Program-made: the position numbers and the translations under genes
In this document: positions 6,580-7,393 of the stretch, in pieces
Layout of the letters: every line of letters begins with the position of its first letter
Numbering within the stretch: the first letter of the stretch is position 1
NCBI GenBank assembly: GCA_025465385.1
Contig: JAODNG010000536.1
Coordinates: 1-7,393, forward strand
DNA from: Pseudonocardiales bacterium
Lineage (GTDB): Bacteria > Actinomycetota > Actinomycetes > Mycobacteriales > Pseudonocardiaceae
Length of the DNA: 7,393 bases
Reading direction: 5' to 3'
Notes under the pieces: generated by a model
The model's database searches: none
What the model was told of the DNA's origin: nothing
Seen by the model: only the letters and a program-made list of their open reading frames with translations

Positions 6580-6780
6580 CTAGCCTCGGCCAGTGGTGTC
6601 CTGGACCTTGCGCACCGCGCCGTCGATCTGGTTGCTGAACTTGCCTTTGGTGCACTGATCAACGAGGCGGCCGGCTTGGTCTGCAATCTTGCCGACCGCG
6701 TCGGGGTTGGTCTTGGCGTACCGGCGAGCGGCCTCCACGGCCCCCGCCAGCACAACGAGCTTCCCCAGTTTCCCCAGCAT
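6580..6780 (-). CDS. MT0933-like antitoxin-family small protein
   Basis: This is a 66-residue protein starting with a hydrophobic or amphipathic segment, MLGKLGKLVVLAGAVEAARR (1-20), followed by KTNPDAVGKIADQAGRLVDQ and the block TKGKFSNQIDGAVRKVQD (44-61). The pattern of DKaG..vD..T.GKys.qID..qd is that of the MT0933/Rv0909 antitoxin family (PF14013-type). The start is firm: AAAGGAGG (6788-6795) lies 7 nt before ATG 6780. In M. tuberculosis Rv0909 is paired with the SRPBCC-fold toxin Rv0910; no such toxin is visible here, so this copy appears to be an orphan, and antitoxin activity is not established. A 7-bp spaced inverted repeat sits directly upstream of its ribosome site, and the long stem-loop follows its stop. 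Confidence 0.8.
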   Translation of the reverse strand: MLGKLGKLVVLAGAVEAARRYAKTNPDAVGKIADQAGRLVDQCTKGKFSNQIDGAVRKVQDTTGRG

Positions 6781-6798
6781 CGCGCTTCCTCCTTTGGC

Positions 6799-6825
6799 TG
6801 ACCAACCACAATCCCCACTTGGTCA
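6799..6825. promoter_or_regulatory. Spaced inverted repeat TGACCAA-N13-TTGGTCA
   Basis: The 7-bp arms at 6799-6805 and 6819-6825 are perfect complements, with centres 20 bp apart, close to two helical turns. The repeat ends 4 nt before the AAAGGAGG site of the antitoxin-like gene and overlaps the stop of the candidate small ORF. Either a dimeric regulator could bind it as DNA, or the transcript could fold it into a hairpin next to the ribosome site. A further TGACCA occurs at 6518-6523, inside the loop of the big stem-loop. Confidence 0.45.
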
Positions 6826-6909
6826 CAGCGGAATGGCGAGGATACCGCGCCCGATCATGGCGTGGGAGGACGGCCGCAAGAAGCGGGTCAGCGCAATGAT
6901 ACCGATCAA
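6823..6909 (-). CDS. Candidate 28-residue hydrophobic small ORF, translationally coupled to the Rv2175c-like gene
   Basis: A TTG at 6907-6909 overlaps the TGA stop of the upstream Rv2175c-like gene as TTGA, the arrangement seen in translational coupling. The 28 codons read MIGIIALTRFLRPSS.. and ..GRGILAIPL, ending in TGA at 6823. About 85% of the third positions are G or C, which fits coding use in this genome. The peptide has a short hydrophobic start and end with Arg in between, so it might touch the membrane. GGGA lies just upstream of the TTG as a possible ribosome site. I recognise no family. It could also be a chance open frame in a 125-bp gap; ATG at residue 17 would give only a fragment. 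Confidence 0.3.
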   Translation of the reverse strand: MIGIIALTRFLRPSSHAMIGRGILAIPL

Positions 6910-7283
6910 AATCCCATCGCCTGGGCCCGGCGCTTCACCTCGCGCCCTCGGTTGGTCCGCAGCGCGCCGATCGGGGTGCCGGGCAACGAATCCTCCGCGG
7001 TGAACAACCAGCGCAGGATCTCCTCGGCGGAGTAGCCGGAGTCGCGCAACAAGGTGATCGTGCCGGGCAGTCCCTTGACAATCGCATCGCCGCTGAGAAA
7101 CTCCGCTGGGATCAACACCACCCCGTCGCGGCGCACCCCCATGAGTTGCCCATCACGCATCATCTGGTGCACTCGGGTTACCGGCAGTCCCAGCCGTTGC
7201 GCGACATCAGGTAGCGATAGCACCTCCACCTCAGGGTCGAGCACGTCCAGGGCGATGGGGAGGTCGCTCACGGTGGTCACCAT
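6906..7283 (-). CDS. Rv2175c-like winged-helix DNA-binding protein
   Basis: This 125-residue protein matches the M. tuberculosis Rv2175c family. The N-terminal winged helix-turn-helix covers about residues 20-62: LSLPDVAQRLGLPVTRVHQM (22-41) is the HTH, with the recognition helix around 35-43, and GVRRDGVVLIPAEFL (49-63) is the wing. The family's C-terminal domain follows: AIVKGLPGTITLLRDSGYS (67-85), then EEILRWLFTAEDSLPGTPI and the basic end RTNRGREVKRRAQAMGF. In M. tuberculosis the protein binds DNA and is phosphorylated near its N-terminus by PknL, encoded divergently next door; that arrangement is repeated here, and T3 and T4 are possible targets. ATG 7283 is preceded by AGG at 6-nt spacing, a modest ribosome site. 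The native targets are not evident. M. tuberculosis has mptA downstream of this gene; here that place is taken by unrelated genes. Confidence 0.9.
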   Translation of the reverse strand: MVTTVSDLPIALDVLDPEVEVLSLPDVAQRLGLPVTRVHQMMRDGQLMGVRRDGVVLIPAEFLSGDAIVKGLPGTITLLRDSGYSAEEILRWLFTAEDSLPGTPIGALRTNRGREVKRRAQAMGF

Positions 7284-7297
7284 TCCATACCTGCCAG

Positions 7298-7329
7298 CCG
7301 GCGCCCTTCCGCCGTTCGGGGCGCGCCGG
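7298..7329. promoter_or_regulatory. Inverted repeat in the Rv2175c-like/pknL divergent promoter region
   Basis: CCGGCGC (7298-7304) and GCGCCGG (7323-7329) are perfect 7-bp complements separated by 18 bp, in the 65-bp gap between the two divergent starts. It could be a site through which one regulator, perhaps the Rv2175c-like protein, controls both genes. The arms are pure G/C, so chance is a real alternative. Confidence 0.25.
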
Positions 7330-7333
7330 TCCG

Positions 7334-7339
7334 TACGAT
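7334..7339 (+). promoter_or_regulatory. Candidate -10 box of the right-edge kinase gene
   Basis: TACGAT fits the TAnnnT -10 pattern of actinobacterial housekeeping promoters. Only 9 nt separate it from the GTG at 7349, so a transcript started here would be leaderless or nearly so, in agreement with the lack of a Shine-Dalgarno site. No -35 box is visible at the expected distance. Confidence 0.4.
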
Positions 7340-7348
7340 CCTCAGACT

Positions 7349-7393
7349 GTGGAGCGACAGGGCCCCGATTACGACGGCAACCTGGTCGGCACC
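7349..7393 (+). CDS. pknL: 5' end of probable PknL Ser/Thr protein kinase (runs off the window)
   Basis: Only 15 codons are present, reading VERQGPDYDGNLVGT from a GTG, with no stop before the edge. The identification rests on position: in M. tuberculosis and relatives pknL lies divergent from Rv2175c, as here, and the ..LVGT at the edge would suit the few residues before the LLD.RY.. that opens the kinase domain of this family. No catalytic motif lies within the window, so the call is an inference from synteny. PknL is a membrane kinase whose known substrate is the neighbouring DNA-binding protein. Confidence 0.55.
   Translation, partial: MERQGPDYDGNLVGT

Noticed and set aside
6482..6655. 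N-terminal extension of the peroxiredoxin-like frame
   Set aside because: It would translate the long stem-loop and overlap the antitoxin-like gene. The thioredoxin-fold homology begins after the ATG at 6481.
6465..6818. 117-codon minus-strand frame overlapping the antitoxin-like gene
   Set aside because: It is a shadow frame. The 66-codon frame has a perfect Shine-Dalgarno site and a recognisable family pattern.

Overview
The window comes from a high-GC actinomycete, most likely in the Mycobacteriales/Pseudonocardiales neighbourhood. The evidence is the strong G/C bias at third codon positions, a mycothiol-dependent maleylpyruvate isomerase-type DinB fold protein, a Ski2-like helicase of the DUF3516 type, an MT0933-type antitoxin-like protein, and a divergent pair at the right end that matches Rv2175c/pknL of Mycobacterium tuberculosis. 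No rRNA, tRNA, CRISPR array, transposase or phage gene is visible.

Layout from left to right: (1) about 140 bp at the left edge with no secure gene; (2) a minus-strand DinB/MDMPI-fold protein, divergent from (3) a plus-strand SAM-dependent methyltransferase of the phospholipid N-methyltransferase type; (4) a minus-strand transmembrane Ser/Thr kinase whose 3' end overlaps the methyltransferase tail to tail by 23 bp; (5) a 168-bp divergent promoter region with a 20-bp imperfect tandem repeat; (6) a plus-strand 837-residue DEAD/DEAH-type helicase; (7) a minus-strand peroxiredoxin/thioredoxin-like protein, convergent with the helicase; (8) a 98-bp gap dominated by a long, nearly perfect stem-loop; (9) a minus-strand 66-residue MT0933-like antitoxin-family protein; (10) a candidate 28-residue hydrophobic ORF whose start overlaps the stop of (11), a minus-strand Rv2175c-like winged-helix DNA-binding protein; (12) the first 15 codons of a plus-strand gene, probably pknL, running off the right edge.

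Genes 7, 9, 10 and 11 all lie on the minus strand and could be read from the promoter region shared with pknL, but the stem-loop and a spaced inverted repeat between them suggest internal termination or regulation. In M. tuberculosis the Rv2175c protein is a PknL substrate, so the right end is a kinase and DNA-binding-target module. A second, unrelated receptor-type kinase lies 4 kb away. I see no clearly undescribed multi-gene system. The most unusual signals are non-coding: the 63-nt stem-loop in front of the peroxiredoxin-like gene, the two-turn-spaced inverted repeat in front of the antitoxin-like gene, and the possible coupled tiny ORF.
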